Source: Plotosus lineatus
Lineage: Eukaryota; Chordata; Actinopteri; Siluriformes; Plotosidae
Direction of reading: 5' to 3'
DNA: 64,000 nt
Assembly (NCBI GenBank): GCA_024760905.1
Contig: CM045735.1
Span: 10,630,749 to 10,694,748 of the forward strand
The position numbers were made by a program, and so were the translations under genes. The notes below the pieces were generated by a model. That model was given only the letters and a program-made list of their open reading frames with translations, did not search any database and was not told the DNA's origin. This document shows positions 1-9,819 of this stretch, one piece after another. Numbering within the stretch: position 1 is the first letter of the stretch; each line of letters opens with the position of its first letter.

Positions 1-22
1 GCATTGATGCCTGCATTCTCCA
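1..22 (+). pseudogene. 3' end of a tRNA-Ala (A5 class) cut by the window edge
   Basis: The first 22 bases match the T-loop, T-stem and acceptor 3' strand (CATTCTCCA) of the A5-class tRNA-Ala copies further on. The downstream spacer is the usual S1 block. Only the 3' third is visible, so whether the gene is intact cannot be judged. Confidence 0.6.
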
Positions 23-577
23 AGCACGTGGTTCTGTTTAAATTTAAAACCTCTTTTGCGGCATGTTTTCACAAGTTGTCGCGCATTGCTCAGTATCGCC
101 CTCTTGATGGCGGTCAGATACCATATTACAGGCGATGTGTGCAGGCCCATCAATCCTGCTTTCAATCTCCCATTAAACATGATCATGTCCAGGTGAAACT
201 TCACAGTTGATTCTGAAATTTATTTAAAAGATGATCTCTCCAGAGTGAATCCTGATGAGTGTATTCAGAAAATGAGTGAATGAAAGGTTTGCACAATAAA
301 CTTTTTTTTTTTTGCTGTTGCTGCACTGTATTCATCCCACAAGGGAAATTATTGCCATTCAACCTGACCAAGTGAGCACACACTCACCACTCACACATTT
401 GGGCACCCGGAGAGCACACTTCCAAAAAATGGGATTTCTCATGTTGAACTTAAACTACAGCCAAGTATGAGTACCCAACCGGTGCAGGAACCTGTCTTCG
501 GCAGATTCTCCCATAATTCAGGTGAAAGCTGGTAGAACTCACCACCCCTGGGAGCCCCGAGTGCCTCCTATCTGAGT
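23..577 (+). repeat. S1 array spacer (first copy)
   Basis: This spacer follows every A5-class tRNA. In order it holds a GCGGCATGTTTTCACAAGTTGTCGC stretch (given here only as its key words GCGGCATG and GTTGTCGC), the CGCCCTC..ATGGCG motif (near 99-114), a TTGATTCTGAAATTTATTT block, a poly-T tract near 300, the antisense tail of a fish SINE (ATCCCACAAGGGAAATTATT), a CACA-rich tract, and a GACCGGTGCAGG-like block before the minisatellite. No gene is seen here. Confidence 0.75.
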
Positions 578-736
578 GGGACAATAGGTATATGGTTTGC
601 GGTACGATAGAGATATGGTACATTGTACTATAGATATGTGGTACATGGTACAATCGATTTATTGTACATGGGACAATAGGTATGTGGTCCATGGTCCTGT
701 CGGTATATGGCAGCATTGGTATATGGTACATGGGAG
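578..736 (+). repeat. GGTACATGG minisatellite 1
   Basis: Degenerate tandem units alternate two half-units, roughly TGGTACATGGTAC and TATAGGTATA, with a period of about 20-24 bp. The array is rich in the self-complementary words GTAC and GGTACC. Translated, it gives Tyr/His/Met-rich frames on both strands that are not genes. It ends in a short GTT run just before a tRNA-Ala. The other minisatellites below are the same family. Confidence 0.85.
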
Positions 737-780
737 TTTTTGTTGTTATGAAGAATCCACCCTGGCTGGTTGGGTGTAGC

Positions 781-853
781 GGGGGATTAGCTCAAATGGT
801 AGAGTGCTTGCTTAGCATGTGAGAGGTAGTGGGATCGATGCCCGCATCCTCCA
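781..853 (+). tRNA. tRNA-Ala (AGC), G5 class
   Basis: This is a full 73-nt cloverleaf with acceptor GGGGGAT/ATCCTCC, discriminator A and G3.U70 (the AlaRS identity pair). The D-stem is GCTC/GAGT, the anticodon arm is CTTGC-TTAGCAT-GTGAG and the T-arm is GTGGG/CCCGC, with tolerated wobbles. The internal A box (TAGCTCAAATGG) and B box (GGATCGATGCC) are present. There is no intron and CCA is not encoded. The flank lacks the usual TTTT stop (GACATATTCTC). Confidence 0.9.
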
Positions 854-1341
854 GGTGACATATTCTCAAAACCAAACTCTCCCTCAGAAAACCCTTCGAG
901 TGCAATGACATCTCAGAAGCTCCATGTTTGTGGAAATTCGAGTGAATCATCACTGTGATCACAACATAAGCAGGAGGAAGATGGTCCTTCAGTGCAGATG
1001 TAAATTTCTCGAATCAGAAAAAAAGACTTCAACCAACAAAATATATGATAATTTCCTTTCGGCGATTTCCCTTTATCAGCAGTCGCCAACGCGAATGATT
1101 CGGTAGTGCTTTTTACGTCGGCCTTCTTGACACAACCCTTTCACCAAGGGACCGAAGCAAGCTGACTGCTTTGCAGCTGACGTAAACCTCAAAAAATAAA
1201 TAATTCTCTGTTTGTCTATCAACTTGAGTAACGTGTTAATTGTTTGTAGATAAATTTTCGACGTTTTTATTCATTTTGAATGAAAAAAAATGTAAGTTTT
1301 GAAATTAAATTAATAAATAATAATGAAGCTGTGAACTGCAA
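854..1341 (+). repeat. S2 array spacer
   Basis: This spacer follows G5-class tRNAs. It has the leader CTTCGAGTGCAATGACATCT, the dyad ATCACTGTGAT (near 948-958), a stretch like the antisense RTE tail (TTTCGGCGATTTCCCTTT then CAGTCGCCA, about 1058-1130), and AT-rich DNA leading into an A5 tRNA. No coding capacity is seen. Confidence 0.7.
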
Positions 1342-1414
1342 GGGGAATTATCTGAAATGGGAGAGCGCATGCTGAGTATGTGTGAGTTTGTGGGATTGAT
1401 GTCTGCATTCTCCA
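1342..1414 (+). pseudogene. tRNA-Ala-like (A5 class), anticodon AGT, degenerate
   Basis: The acceptor GGGGAAT/ATTCTCC with G3.U70 is intact. The D-stem is broken (TCTG against GAGC) and the anticodon loop reads TGAGTAT, so invariant U33 is G and the anticodon is AGT. The A box is damaged. The same variant recurs at 6205, 11567 and 25649, so it was copied as a pseudogene or divergent gene. Confidence 0.7.
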
Positions 1415-1794
1415 GGCACTTGCTGCTTTGTAAATATAAAACATCTCTTGCGGCATGTTTTCACTTTTTTTTCTTTTGCTGCGACAGCTTTGTCATCCCA
1501 CAAGGGAAATTATTCGCTCTGCATTTCACCCGACCAAGTGAGCACACATCCCACACTCATCACTCATCACTCACACACACACACATCACCCACACTCACA
1601 CACACATTTGGGCACCCAGAGAGCACACTTCCAAAAAATGGGATTTCTCATGTTTAACTTAAACTACAGCCAAGTATGAGGACCCAACCAGTGCAGGAAT
1701 CTGTCTGAGGCAGATTCTCCCATAATTCAGGTGAAAGCTGGTTGAACTCACCACCCCTGGGAACGGGAACATGGAGTGCTTCCGATTTGAGTGG
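1415..1794 (+). repeat. S1 array spacer, shortened form
   Basis: Here the S1 block goes from GCGGCATGTTTTCAC straight into the poly-T and the antisense SINE tail. It lacks the CGCCCTCTAGATGGCG segment and the TTGATTATGAAATTT segment. The CACA tract is near 1556-1610. No gene is seen. Confidence 0.65.
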
Positions 1795-1943
1795 GACAAC
1801 AGATGTATGGTACATAGTACAATATGTATATTGCACATGGTACTATAGTTATGTGGTATATGGTACGATAGGTACATGGTACTATAGATTTATTGTATAT
1901 GGGACGATACATATATGGTATGTAGTACTAAAGGTACATGGTA
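1795..1943 (+). repeat. GGTACATGG minisatellite 2
   Basis: About seven degenerate units, followed by (GTT)n and the leader ATGAAGAATCCTACCTGG before the next tRNA. Confidence 0.8.
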
Positions 1944-1991
1944 GTTGTTGTTGTTGTTATGAAGAATCCTACCTGGCCAGTTGGGTGTAGT

Positions 1992-2064
1992 GGGGGATTA
2001 GCTCAAATGGTAGAGTGCTTGCTTAGCATGCAAGAGGTAGCGGGATCGATTCCCGCATCCTCCA
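1992..2064 (+). tRNA. tRNA-Ala (AGC), G5 class
   Basis: The anticodon stem CTTGC/GCAAG is fully paired and the T-stem GCGGG/CCCGC is perfect. The T-loop is ATCGATT. A and B boxes are intact. CTTCTG follows, so no clear TTTT stop lies within the first 20 bases. Confidence 0.9.
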
Positions 2065-2317
2065 GGTGACATCTTCTGAACACCGGACTGTTCCTCATCA
2101 GAAAACCCTTCGAGTGCAATTACATCTCAGAAGCTCCATGTTTGTGGAAATTCGAGTGAATTATCACTCCAGAAGCAGGAGGAAGATGGTTGGTCACTTC
2201 AGTGCAGATGTAAGTTGACAAAAAAAGAAATAAAGAATGAAGCCACAACGAAGATATAACTCTCGATATTTCTCTATCAACTTGAGCAATGTGTTCACCT
2301 TTTTTTTATTCATTTTC

Positions 2318-3183
2318 TTTCAATTCAGCCCCTTCTTGTTTGCTCTGGTGATGGACAGGCTGACAGATGAGGTTAGACAAGATTCCCCATGGACTATGAT
2401 GTTTGCAGATGACATTGTGATCTGTAGTGAGAGCAGAGAACAAGTGCAGGAAAATCTAGAGAGGTGGAGGTATGCCTTGGAATGGAGGGGAATGAAGATT
2501 AGCCTCAGTAAGACAGAATACATGTGCATGAATGACAAGGACCAAAGAGGAACTGTGAGGTTACAGGGGGCAGAGATAACGAAGGTGGAGGATTTTAAGT
2601 ACTTAGGCTCAACAATCCAGAGCAGTGGAGAGTGTGGAAAAGAGGTGAAGAAGCGTGTGCAGGCAGGTTGGAATGGTTGGAGAAAAGTGTCCGGTGTGAT
2701 GTGTGATAGGAGAGTATCGGCAAGAATGAAGGGAAAAGTGTACAAGACGGTGTTGAGGCCAACGATGTTGTATGGTTTAGAAACAGTGGCGCTGTGGAAA
2801 AGACAGGAGGCAGAGCTGGAGGTAGCAGAGATGAAAATGTTGAGGTTCTCTTTGGGAGTAACGAGGATGGATAGGATCAGGAATGAGCACATCAGAGGGA
2901 CAGCACATGTGAGACGTTTTGGAGACAAAGTCAGAGAGGCTAGATTGAGATGGTTAGGACATGTACAGAGGAGGGATAGTGAGTATATTGGTAATAGGAT
3001 GCTGAGGCTGGAACTACCAGGCAAAAGGCCTAGAGGAAGACCAAAGAGACGATTCATGGATGTGGTGAAGGAGGACATGACGGTCGTTGGTGTAAGAGAA
3101 GAAGATGCAAAGGATAGGGTGAGATGGAGGCAGATGATTCGCTGTGGCGACCCCTGAAGGGAAAAGCCGAAAGGAAAAGAAGA
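2318..3183 (+). mobile_element. 5'-truncated RTE-type retrotransposon fragment (RT palm to 3' end), copy 1
   Basis: The reading frame 2237-3157 starts in array DNA (about the first 30 codons) and runs into RTE reverse transcriptase. It shows SPFLFALVMDRLTDEVRQ, then the catalytic motif FADDIVICS, then the conserved C-terminal region (VKKRVQAGWNGWRK, MLYGLETVAL, LRWLGHVQRRDSE, RGRPKRRFMD) and ends CGDP-stop. The 3' end has the RTE tail GAAAAGCCGAAAGGAAAAGAAG. Endonuclease and RT fingers are missing, so it is inactive. It replaces about 318 bp of array that copy 3 (12548-12865) still holds. Proteins of this type are often labelled craniofacial development protein 2-like. Confidence 0.85.
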
Positions 3184-3551
3184 CTGTTGATTATGAAATT
3201 TATTTAAAAGATGATCTCTCCCAGCGTGAATCCTAATGAGGATTAAGTGATTGAAAATAAAATAAACCTTTTTTCCCTGCGACACTGTATTAATCCCACA
3301 AGGGAAATTCTTCCCTCTGCATTTCACCTGACCAAGTGATCACACATCACACATTCATCACTCACACACACACATTTGGGCACCTGGAGAGCACACTTCC
3401 GAAAAATGGGCTTTCTCATGTTTAACTCAAACTGCAGCCAAATATGAATACCCGACCGGTGCAGGCCTCTGCCTTCGGCAGATTTTCCCATCTTCAGGTG
3501 AAAGCTGGTTGAACTGACTTCCCCTGGGAACCCGGACTGCATCCGATCTGA
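3184..3551 (+). repeat. S1 array spacer, 3' part
   Basis: This is the distal half of S1: TGTTGATTATGAAATTT, antisense SINE tail, CACA tract and the GACCGGTGCAGG block. The same block recurs at 8061-8428 and 12868-13235. Confidence 0.7.
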
Positions 3552-3798
3552 GTGGTACAATAGATGTATGGTACATGGTCCAATTTGCATATGGAATATT
3601 GTACAGGGTACTATAGTTATATGGTACATGGTATATGGTACTATAGGTATATTGTATATGGTAGTGTAGATAAATTGTACATGGTACACGGTACGATGGT
3701 CTAATGGCACATGGTAATATAGATTTATTGTACATGGGACGATACGTGTATGGTATCTGGTACATGGTCCTCTCGGTATATGGTACATGATCGTACTT
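3552..3798 (+). repeat. GGTACATGG minisatellite 3
   Basis: About eleven degenerate units. Its reverse strand gives a spurious 154-residue frame. It runs into (TTG)n and the tRNA leader. Confidence 0.8.
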
Positions 3799-3846
3799 GT
3801 TGTTGTTGTTGTTATGAAGAATCCTACCTGGTTAGTTGGGTGTAGT

Positions 3847-4017
3847 GGGGGATTAGCTCAAATGGTAGAGTGCTTGCTTAGCATGCGAGAGGTAGCGGGA
3901 NNNNNNNNNNNNNNNNNNNNNNNNNNNNNNNNNNNNNNNNNNNNNNNNNNNNNNNNNNNNNNNNNNNNNNNNNNNNNNNNNNNNNNNNNNNNNNNNNNNN
4001 GATGCCCGCATCCTCCA
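3847..4017 (+). tRNA. tRNA-Ala (AGC) interrupted by an assembly gap
   Basis: The 5' 54 bases (3847-3900) and the 3' 17 bases (4001-4017) are those of an intact G5-class tRNA-Ala(AGC), with 100 N between them. Two bases (TC of the T-loop) would complete a 73-nt gene. The 3' flank (AAGTGACTCTTTTTC) differs from that of the matching gene at 8723 and matches the flank at 25144, so the gap may join two different copies. Confidence 0.6.
3901..4000. other. Assembly gap (100 N)
   Basis: Exactly 100 N, a usual placeholder for a gap of unknown size. It sits in a tandem tRNA repeat, so collapse or misjoining is likely. Confidence 0.95.
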
Positions 4018-4492
4018 AGTGACTCTTTTTCAAAACCGAACTTTTCTTCATCATAAAACCCTTCCAGTGTCATCTCAGAAGCTCGACATGTTTGGAGAAA
4101 CTTGAGCGAATCATCACTGTGATCACAACCAACATCAGCAGGAGGAAGATGGTCCTTCAGTGCAGATGTAAATTGCTCTCATCAGAAAAAAAGACTTCAA
4201 CCCACAAAATATATGATGATTGATGATGATTTCCTTTCGGCTATTTCCCTTTATCAGCGGTCGCCACAGCGAATGATTCGGCAATGGTTTTTCCATCGGC
4301 CTTCCTGACACAACCCGATCATCAAGGGACCGAAGCAAGCTGACTGCTTTGCAGCCGACTTAAACCTCACAAAATAAATAATTCTCTCTGTTTGTCCGGT
4401 GCAGGACTCTGTCTTCAGCAGATTCTCCCATCATTCAGGTGAAAACTGGTTGAACTCACCACACCTGGGAACCCAGAGTGCTTCCGATTTGA
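4018..4492 (+). repeat. S2 spacer joined to the end of S1
   Basis: S2 (dyad ATCACTGTGATCAC near 4112; RTE-tail-like TTTCGGCTATTTCCC near 4235) runs to AATTCTCTCTGTTTGTC. It then joins directly to the S1 tail (CCGGTGCAGGACTCTGTC), so the expected A5 tRNA has been deleted. The same junction occurs near 9720. Confidence 0.65.
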
Positions 4493-4654
4493 GTGGGACA
4501 AGAGATGTATGGTCCATGGTACAATATGTATATGGTATATGGTACTATAGGTACATGGTACGATGGATATATGGCACATGGTACGATAGATTTATTGTAC
4601 ATGGGACGATACGTATATGGTTTGTGGTCCATGGTACTTTCGGTACATGGTAGT
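4493..4654 (+). repeat. GGTACATGG minisatellite 4
   Basis: About seven units, followed by GTAGTAGTTGTTGTT and the tRNA leader. Confidence 0.8.
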
Positions 4655-4697
4655 AGTTGTTGTTATGAAGAATCCCCCCTGGATAGTTGGGTGTAGC

Positions 4698-4770
4698 GGG
4701 GCATTAGCTCAAATGTTCGAGTGCTCGCTGAGCATGCGAGAGGTTGTGGGATCGATGCCCACATCCTCCA
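4698..4770 (+). pseudogene. tRNA-Ala-like (G5 class), AGC, degenerate
   Basis: Acceptor base 5 is C (GGGGCAT), giving a C-C mismatch. The D-loop is altered (AAATGTTC) and U33 is G (TGAGCAT). The T-stem GTGGG/CCCAC is perfect and G3.U70 is kept. It is probably a pseudogene and is related to 10043. Confidence 0.65.
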
Positions 4771-4827
4771 ACTGACATTTGCTCCAAACCAAACGATTCC
4801 TCCTCAGAAAACTCTTCTTGTGGACAG

Positions 4828-4960
4828 GTCATTCTCAAAAAATTAGCATATTGTGAAAAACATTACACTTCCATCTGTTTTACATTCATTAAACACAACT
4901 GAAGTAGTTCAAGCCTTTTATTGTTTTAATATTGATAATTTTGGCAGACTCCAGGCATTG
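4828..4960 (+). mobile_element. Terminal fragment of a fish DNA transposon
   Basis: The stretch from CATTCTCAAAAAATTAGCAT through ACACAACTGAAGTAGTTCAA to TTTTATTGTTTTAATATTGA is a terminus I associate with a common teleost DNA transposon. I recall only the sequence and cannot name the superfamily. Copies lie at 10188 and 30096. No transposase frame remains. Confidence 0.5.
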
Positions 4961-5480
4961 ATTCTTTTTACATTTAAAACATTTTTTGCGGCATGTCTTC
5001 ACAAGTTGTCACTCATTGCTCGGTGTCGCCCTCCAGATGGCGGTCAGATACCAAAAACAGTCAATGTGCGCAGGCCCATCAAATCTGCTTTCAATCTGCT
5101 CTGAAACACAACCATATGCAGATGAAACTTGACTGCTGATGATGAAATTTAAGATATCATCTCTCCAGAGGGAATCCTGATGAGGATGAAGTGGTTGAGA
5201 GAATGAGTTTGAACAATAAATGAAAGGTTTGAACAATAAACTTTTTTTTTCCTGCTCCACTGTATTCATCCCACAAGGGAAATTATTGCCTCTGCATTCA
5301 ACCTGACCAAGTGATCACACATCACACACTCATCACTCACACTTACACACTCATCACTCACAGTTACACACTCACACCCACATTTGAGCACATGGAGAGC
5401 ACACTTCCAAAAAATGGGATTTCTCATGTTTAACTTAAACGACAGCCAAATATGAGTGCCCGACCGGTGCAGGACTCTGT
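4961..5480 (+). repeat. S1 array spacer
   Basis: From TTTAAAACATTTTTTGCGG through CGCCCTCCAGATGGCG (about 5028), the poly-T near 5240, the antisense SINE tail and the CACA tract (5305-5375) to GACCGGTGCAGG. A 25-bp local duplication (ATGAAAGGTTTGAACAATAA twice) lies near 5205-5240. No gene is seen. Confidence 0.65.
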
Positions 5481-5623
5481 CTGTACATGGTACTATAGTT
5501 ATATGGTACATGGTATATGGTACGATAGGTACATGGTACAATGGATATATGGCACATGGTACTTTAGATTTATTGTCTCTGAGACGATACATATATGGTA
5601 TGTAGTACTTGAGGTACATGGTT
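5481..5623 (+). repeat. GGTACATGG minisatellite 5
   Basis: About six units joined directly to CTCTGTC of S1. The usual GGTGAAAGCTGGTTGAACTC block is missing here and in copy 10819. Confidence 0.75.
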
Positions 5624-5668
5624 GTTGTTGTTGTTATGAAGAATCCACCCTGGCTAGTTGGGTGTAGC

Positions 5669-5741
5669 GGGGGATTAGCTCAAATGGTAGAGTGCTTGCT
5701 TAGCATGTGAGAGGTAGTGGGATCGATGCCCGCATCCTCCA
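5669..5741 (+). tRNA. tRNA-Ala (AGC), G5 class
   Basis: The sequence is identical to the gene at 781, including the GTGAG anticodon-stem strand and the ACATATTCTC flank. It is intact by eye. Confidence 0.9.
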
Positions 5742-6204
5742 GGTGACATATTCTCAAAACCAAACTCTCCCTCAGAAAACCCTTCGAGTGCAATGACATC
5801 TCAGAAGCTCCATGTTTGTGGAAATTCGAGTGAATCATCACTGTGATCACAACATAAGCAGGAGGAAGATGGTCCTTCAGTGCAGATGTAAATTTCTTGA
5901 ATCAGAAAAAAAGACTTCAACCCACAAATTTCCCTTTATCAGCAGTCGCCAACGCGAATGATTCGGTAGTGCTTTTTACGTCGGCCTTCTTGACACAACC
6001 CTTTCACCAAGGGACCGAAGCAAGCTGACTGCTTTGCAGCCGACGTAAACCTCAAAAAATAAATAATTCTCTGTTTGTCTATCAACTTGAGTAACGTGTT
6101 AATTGTTTGTAGATAAATTTTCGACGTTTTTATTCATTTTGAATGAAAAAAAATGTAAGTTTTGAAATTAAATTAATAAATAATAATGAAGCTGTGAACT
6201 GCAA
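5742..6204 (+). repeat. S2 array spacer
   Basis: Copy of 854-1341 with a short deletion in the ATATATGATAATTTCC stretch. No gene is seen. Confidence 0.65.
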
Positions 6205-6277
6205 GGGGAATTATCTGAAATGGGAGAGCGCATGCTGAGTATGTGTGAGTTTGTGGGATTGATGTCTGCATTCTCCA
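6205..6277 (+). pseudogene. tRNA-Ala-like (A5 class), anticodon AGT
   Basis: Identical to 1342-1414: broken D-stem, loop TGAGTAT, intact acceptor with G3.U70. Confidence 0.7.
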
Positions 6278-6654
6278 GGCACTTGCTGCTTTGTAAATAT
6301 AAAACATCTCTTGCGGCATGTTTTCACTTTTTTTTCTTTTGCTGCGACAGCTTTGTCATCCCACAAGGGAAATTATTCGCTCTGCATTTCACCCGACCAA
6401 GTGAGCACACATCCCACACTCATCACTCATCACTCACACACACACACATCACCCACACTCACACACACATTTGGGCACCCGGAGAGCACACTTCCAAAAA
6501 ATGGGATTTCTCATGTTTAACTTAAACTACAGCCAAGTATGAGGACCCAACCAGTGCAGGAATCTGTCTGAGGCAGATTCTCCCATAATTCAGGTGAAAG
6601 CTGGTTGAACTCACCACCCCTGGGAACGGGAACCTGGAGAGCTTCCGATTTGAG

Positions 6655-6811
6655 TGGGACAATAGATGTATGGTACATAGTACAATGTGTATATTGCACA
6701 TGGTACTATAGTTATATGATAGGTACATGGTACGATGGATACATGGTCCTATAGATTTATTGTATATGGGACGATACATATATGGTATGTTTTCCTAAAG
6801 GTACATGGTAG
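6655..6811 (+). repeat. GGTACATGG minisatellite 6
   Basis: Copy of minisatellite 2 with small indels, ending in GTTGTTGTTATTGTT. Confidence 0.8.
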
Positions 6812-6858
6812 TTGTTGTTATTGTTATGAAGAATCCTCCCTGGCTAGTTGGGTGTAGT

Positions 6859-6931
6859 GGGGGATTAGCTCAAATGGTAGAGTGCTTGCTTAGCATGCGA
6901 GAGGTAGCGGGATCGATGCCCGCATCCTCCA
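6859..6931 (+). tRNA. tRNA-Ala (AGC), G5 class
   Basis: Anticodon arm CTTGC-TTAGCAT-GCGAG and T-arm GCGGG-ATCGATG-CCCGC. GACATTTTCTC follows, giving a TTTT Pol III stop about 8 bases downstream. Confidence 0.92.
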
Positions 6932-7193
6932 GGTGACATTTTCTCAACACCGAACTGTTCCTCATCAGAAAACCCTTCGAGTGCAATTACATCTCAGAAG
7001 CTCCATGTTTGTGGAAATTCGAGTGAATCATCACTGTGATCACTCCATGAGCAGGAGGAAGATGGTTGGTCACTTCAGTGCATATGTAAGTTTACAAAAA
7101 AAGAAATAAAGAATGAAGCCACAACGAACATATAATTCTCGATATTTCTCTATCAACTTGAGCAATGTGTTCGCCTTTTTTTTATTCATTTTC

Positions 7194-8060
7194 TTTCAAT
7201 TCAGCCCCTTCTTGTTTGCTATGGTGATGGACAGGCTGACAGACGAGGTTAGACAAGATTCCCCATGGACTATGATGTTTGCAGATGACATTGTGATCTG
7301 TAGTGAGAGCAGAGAACAAGTGCAGGAAAATCTAGAGAGGTGGAGGTATGCCTTGGAATGGAGGGGAATGAAGATTAGCCTCAGTAAGACAGAATACATG
7401 TGCATGAATGACAAGGACCAAAGAGGAACGGTGAGGTTACAGGGGGCAGAGATAACGAAGGTGGAGGATTTTAAGTACTAAGGCTCAACAATCCAGAGCA
7501 GTGGAGAGTGTGGAAAAGAGGTGAAGAAGCGTGTGCAGGCAGGTTGGAATGGTTGGAGAAAAGTGTCCGGTGTGATGTGTGATAGGAGGGTATCGGCAAG
7601 AATGAAGGGAAAAGTGTACAAGACGGTGTTGAGGCCAACGATGTTGTATGGTTTAGAAACAGTGGCGCTGTGGAAAAGACAGGAGGCAGAGCTGGAGGTA
7701 GCAGAGATGAAAATGTTGAGGTTCTCTTTGGGAGTAACGAGGATGGATAGGATCAGGAATGAGCACATCAGAGGGACAGCACATGTGAGACGTTTTGGAG
7801 ACAAAGTCAGAGAGGCTAGATTGAGATGGTTAGGACATGTACAGAGGAGGGATAGTGAGTATATTGGTAATAGGATGCTGAGGCTGGAACTACCAGGCAA
7901 AAGGCCTAGAGGAAGACCAAAGAGACGATTCATGGATGTGGTGAAGGAGGACATGACGGTCGTTGGTGTAAGAGAAGAAGATGCAAAGGATAGGGTGAGA
8001 TGGAGGCAGATGATTCGCTGTGGCGACCCCTGAAGGGAAAAGCCGAAAGGAAAAGAAGAC
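7194..8060 (+). mobile_element. 5'-truncated RTE fragment, copy 2, with a nonsense mutation
   Basis: Near-identical copy of 2318-3183. One substitution turns TTA into TAA at about 7479-7481 (FKYLGS becomes FKY-stop), so the frame is split into 7113-7481 and 7521-8033. FADDIVICS is intact in the first part. The identical junctions show it was duplicated with the array and not inserted independently. Confidence 0.85.
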
Positions 8061-8428
8061 TGTTGATTATGAAATTTATTTAAAAGATGATCTCTCCCAG
8101 CGTGAATCCTAATGAGGATTAAGTGATTGAAAATAAAATAAACCTTTTTTCCCTGCGACACTGTATTAATCCCACAAGGGAAATTCTTCCCTCTGCATTT
8201 CACCTGACCAAGTGATCACACATCACACATTCATCACTCACACACACACATTTGGGCACCTGGAGAGCACACTTCCGAAAAATGGGCTTTCTCATGTTTA
8301 ACTCAAACTGCAGCCAAATATGAATACCCGACCGGTGCAGGCCTCTGCCTTCGGCAGATTTTCCCATCTTCAGGTGAAAGCTGGTTGAACTGACTTCCCC
8401 TGGGAACCCGGACTGCATCCGATCTGAG
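8061..8428 (+). repeat. S1 array spacer, 3' part
   Basis: Copy of 3184-3551; I see no base differences over most of it. Confidence 0.7.
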
Positions 8429-8674
8429 TGGTACAATAGATGTATGGTACATGGTCCAATTTGCATATGGAATATTGTACAGGGTACTATAGTTATATGG
8501 TACATGGTATATGGTACTATAGGTATATTGTATATGGTAGTGTAGATAAATTGTACATGGTACACGGTACGATGGTCTAATGGCACATGGTAATATAGAT
8601 TTATTGTACATGGGACGATACGTGTATGGTATCTGGTACATGGTCCTCTCGGTATATGGTACATGATCGTACTT
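8429..8674 (+). repeat. GGTACATGG minisatellite 7
   Basis: Near-identical copy of minisatellite 3. Confidence 0.8.
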
Positions 8675-8722
8675 GTTGTTGTTGTTGTTATGAAGAATCC
8701 TACCTGGTTAGTTGGGTGTAGT

Positions 8723-8795
8723 GGGGGATTAGCTCAAATGGTAGAGTGCTTGCTTAGCATGCGAGAGGTAGCGGGATCGATGCCCGCATCCTCCA
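8723..8795 (+). tRNA. tRNA-Ala (AGC), G5 class
   Basis: Same sequence as 6859. It is the counterpart of the gap-broken gene at 3847. TTTT lies 8 bases downstream. Confidence 0.92.
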
Positions 8796-9289
8796 GGTGA
8801 CATTTTCTCAACACCGAACTGTTCCTCATCAGAAAATCATTCGAATGTAATTCCACCTCAAAAGCTCCATGTTTCGTGGAAATTAGAGTGAATCATCACT
8901 GTGATCACTCCATCATCAGGGGAAGATGCTTGGTTCCTTCAGTGCAGATGGAAATTACTGTAATCAGAAAAAAAGACTGAAACCCCAGGAAATAGATGAT
9001 GATGAATTCCTTTCGGCTTTTTCCCTTTATCAGCGGTCGCACGTTTGATTTGGCATTGGTTTGTATGTCGGCCTTCCTGACACAACCGTTTGAGCAAGGC
9101 ACAGGAACAAGGTGACGGCTTTGCCCCCGACTTAAACCCCGCAAAATAAATAATTCTCTCTATTCGTCTATCAACTTGAGTAATCTGTTAATTGTTTGTA
9201 GATAAATTTTAGACTTTTTTATTCATTTTGAATTATAATTTTTTTGAAATTAAATAAATAAATAATAATAATCAGTCTGTGACCCACAA
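8796..9289 (+). repeat. S2 array spacer, divergent
   Basis: S2 with a diverged RTE-tail-like part (TTTCGGCTTTTTCCC, GGTCGCACGTTTGATTTGG) that is shared with 29100-29416. It is AT-rich from 9140. No gene is seen. Confidence 0.65.
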
Positions 9290-9362
9290 GGGGACTGGGC
9301 TCAAATGGGAGAGTGCATGCTGAACATGTGTGAAGTCGTGGGATCGATGCCTGCATTCTCCA
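9290..9362 (+). pseudogene. tRNA-Ala-like (A5 class), anticodon AAC, degenerate
   Basis: Acceptor GGGGACT/ATTCTCC has one mismatch. The anticodon loop is TGAACAT (U33 to G, anticodon AAC). G3.U70 and the B box remain. It is shared with 29417. Confidence 0.65.
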
Positions 9363-9819
9363 ATCACTTGCATCTTTTTAAATTTAAAATATCGATTGCG
9401 GCATGCTTTCACAAATTGTTGTGCATGGCTCAGTATCGCCCTCTAGATTATTGTCGATAGTATTGTATATAGTCCGATCCTTCAGTGCAGATGTAAATTG
9501 CTCTCATAAGAAAAAAAGACTTCAACCCACAAAATATATGATGATTGATGATGATTTCCTTTCGGCTATTTCCCTTTATCAGTGGTCGCCACAGCGAATG
9601 ATTCGGCAATGGTTTTTCCGTCGGCCTTCCTGACACAACCCTTTCACCAAGGGACCGAAGCAAGCTGACTGCTTTGCAGCCGACTTAAACCTCAAAAAAT
9701 AAATAATTCTCTCTGTTTGTCCGGTGCAGGACTCTGTCTTCGGCAGATTCTCCCATCATTCAGGTGAAAACTGGTTGAACTCACCACACCTGGGAACCCA
9801 GAGTGCTTCCGATTTGAGT
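9363..9819 (+). repeat. S1 start fused to S2 and then to the S1 end
   Basis: S1 begins (GCGGCATGCTTTCAC, CGCCCTCTAGAT) but breaks at about 9450 and joins S2 (TTCAGTGCAGATGTAAATTG), then the S1 tail from about 9720. This is a patchwork made by unequal exchange. Confidence 0.6.

Larger units (their letters stand above)
735..3900 (+). repeat. Tandem segmental duplication, copy 1
   Basis: This stretch matches 5623-8776 at a nearly constant shift of 4863-4888 bp and reads as about 98-99% identical. It includes the same tRNAs, the same RTE fragment and the same minisatellites. Differences are scattered substitutions plus small indels. It ends at the N gap. Confidence 0.8.
5623..8776 (+). repeat. 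Tandem segmental duplication, copy 2
   Basis: This matches 735-3900. It also overlaps a second duplication in which 4153-7193 matches 9478-12548 at a shift of about 5325-5362 bp. Together these make about 2.7 tandem units in the first 13.6 kb. Confidence 0.8.

Noticed and set aside
1357..1662. Frames of about 100 residues with SHTHHSSLTHTHITHTHTH runs
   Set aside because: They translate the CACA tract and antisense SINE tail of S1.
2320..3327. Long frame on the minus strand opposite the RTE fragment (335 residues), and its copies
   Set aside because: It is an antisense shadow of the RT frame. The plus strand carries FADD and the conserved C-terminal motifs.
3324..3788. Long Tyr/His/Pro-rich reverse frames (154 residues, repeated at 8200 and 13007; also 30560-30934 and 31352-31735)
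   Set aside because: They are translations of the GGTACATGG minisatellite, which lacks stops in some frames. Composition is simple and varies with repeat number.
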